A DNA stretch of 6,285 nt, from positions 1-6,285 of the forward strand of contig JASIBJ010000101.1 of NCBI GenBank assembly GCA_030045215.1. Reading direction: 5' to 3'. The translations under genes and the position numbers were made by a program. The notes below the pieces were generated by a model. It was not told the DNA's origin and searched no databases. It worked only from the letters and a program-made list of their open reading frames with translations. Position 1 is the first letter of the stretch; each line of letters starts with the position of its first letter. The stretch is from Streptosporangiaceae bacterium. GTDB lineage: Bacteria > Actinomycetota > Actinomycetes > Streptosporangiales > Streptosporangiaceae. Below, in pieces: positions 5,808 through 6,285 of the stretch.

Positions 5808-5872
5808 GCCGGCAGGGTGCCCAGCCGGATATTACGGTGCGGCCGTGGTGGCGGGCCGGTTACCCTGCCGGC
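5808..5872. promoter_or_regulatory. 11-bp inverted repeat framing the DUF167 / methyltransferase divergent region
   Basis: GCCGGCAGGGT (5808-5818) and its exact complement ACCCTGCCGGC (5862-5872) are separated by 43 bases. The right arm ends directly before the methyltransferase GTG and overlaps its -10-like hexamer. The left arm presents the same sequence to the minus strand, 11 bases before ATG 5796. A symmetric pair of promoter/operator elements is the simplest reading, although a structured RNA is possible. The repeat is certain; its function is inferred. Confidence 0.5.
5861..5866 (+). promoter_or_regulatory. -10 element for a probably leaderless methyltransferase mRNA
   Basis: TACCCT fits the actinomycete TAnnnT -10 and ends six bases before the GTG start at 5873. 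There is no Shine-Dalgarno between them. This spacing is the signature of transcripts beginning at the start codon. No matching -35 is seen 16-18 bases upstream. Confidence 0.5.
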
Positions 5873-6285
5873 GTGACAGACGGTGACGCAGCCGATTGGC
5901 GGGACCTTAATCGGGCCAACTGGGATGGCCGGGTGCCGGTGCACCTGGCCAGCGAGTTCTACGATCTCGATGGGTTCCGGGCCGGTGCCGGCTCGCTGCG
6001 GCCGTTCGAGGCGGCCGAGGCCGGCGAGGTGACGGGCAGGCGGCTGTTGCACCTGCAATGCCACGTAGGGCTCGACACGCTCTCCTGGGCCAGGAACGGT
6101 GCGCAGGTCACCGGGCTCGACTTCTCCGAGCCCGCGATCGAGGCCGCGCAATCGCTGGCAGCCAGCCTCGCCATCGACGGGTCTTTCGTGGTGGCCGACG
6201 TATACGACGCCGTGACAGCCCTGGGCGGGCAGCGATTCGACATCGTCTACACCGGGACCGGGGCGCTGGTATGGCTGCCCGACAT
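5873..6285 (+). CDS. Class I SAM-dependent methyltransferase, 3' truncated by window
   Basis: The frame is open from GTG 5873 to the end of the window, giving 137 residues. The N-terminus (DWRDLNRANWDGRVPVHL, then FYDLDGFR) matches a family of bacterial methyltransferases that begin with a W.. .N...W..R..vH pattern. The SAM-binding core follows: strand 1 with LLHLQCHVGLDTLSWAR (58-74), where LQCHxGLD stands in for the usual acidic GxGxG motif I. GAQVTGLDFSEPAIEAA (76-92) supplies the acidic residue D83 at the end of strand 2, which normally binds the ribose. VVADVYDA (106-113) is motif II-like, and FDIVYTGTGALVWL (122-135) is the strand-4 region. The missing C-terminal half would carry substrate contacts, so the methyl acceptor is unknown. 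No Shine-Dalgarno is present; see the -10 at 5861. It is divergent from the DUF167 gene. Confidence 0.88.
   Translation, partial: MTDGDAADWRDLNRANWDGRVPVHLASEFYDLDGFRAGAGSLRPFEAAEAGEVTGRRLLHLQCHVGLDTLSWARNGAQVTGLDFSEPAIEAAQSLAASLAIDGSFVVADVYDAVTALGGQRFDIVYTGTGALVWLPD

Noticed and set aside
5756..6151. Minus-strand 131-aa frame over the methyltransferase start
   Set aside because: It overlaps the 5' end of a well-supported methyltransferase and the divergent promoter, and its product has no family resemblance.

Overview
This is a high-GC bacterial chromosomal segment, most likely from an actinomycete (Actinomycetota). The evidence is strong G/C preference at third codon positions, GTG starts, GC-only hairpins without U-tracts, -10-like elements of the TAnnnT type placed directly before start codons, and protein families typical of that phylum. 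The genus cannot be decided from the sequence. No rRNA, tRNA, CRISPR array, insertion sequence or prophage module was seen.

Layout. 1-876 (+) is the 3' part of a KamA-type (lysine 2,3-aminomutase family) radical SAM gene whose start and Fe-S cysteine motif lie upstream of the window. A 14-bp direct repeat spans its stop codon, and a GC hairpin follows. 1140-1445 (+) encodes a 101-residue cysteine-containing protein with a good promoter and ribosome binding site; I recognise its general sequence type but not its function. It converges on 1534-1860 (-), a small putative exported protein with a signal peptide and a 15-bp palindrome upstream. 2113-3198 (-) is a Gfo/Idh/MocA-family NAD(P)-dependent oxidoreductase. 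It is divergent from 3387-5399 (+), a complete S9 (prolyl oligopeptidase) family serine peptidase with an intact Ser-Asp-His triad. 5461-5718 (-) is a small DUF167/YggU-family protein convergent with the peptidase. 5873 to the window end (+) is the 5' part of a class I SAM-dependent methyltransferase, divergent from the DUF167 gene across a region framed by a perfect 11-bp inverted repeat.

How the genes work together. Nearly every adjacent pair is convergent or divergent, so each gene probably forms its own transcription unit. I see no operon and no shared pathway. This looks like ordinary chromosomal housekeeping and accessory metabolism, and I did not find a convincing new multi-gene system. 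The points most worth a second look are the altered PLP-lysine loop of the KamA-like protein, the symmetric inverted repeat between the DUF167 and methyltransferase genes, the palindrome upstream of the putative secreted protein, and the absent fourth zinc ligand (with a rare TTA codon) in the small cysteine protein.
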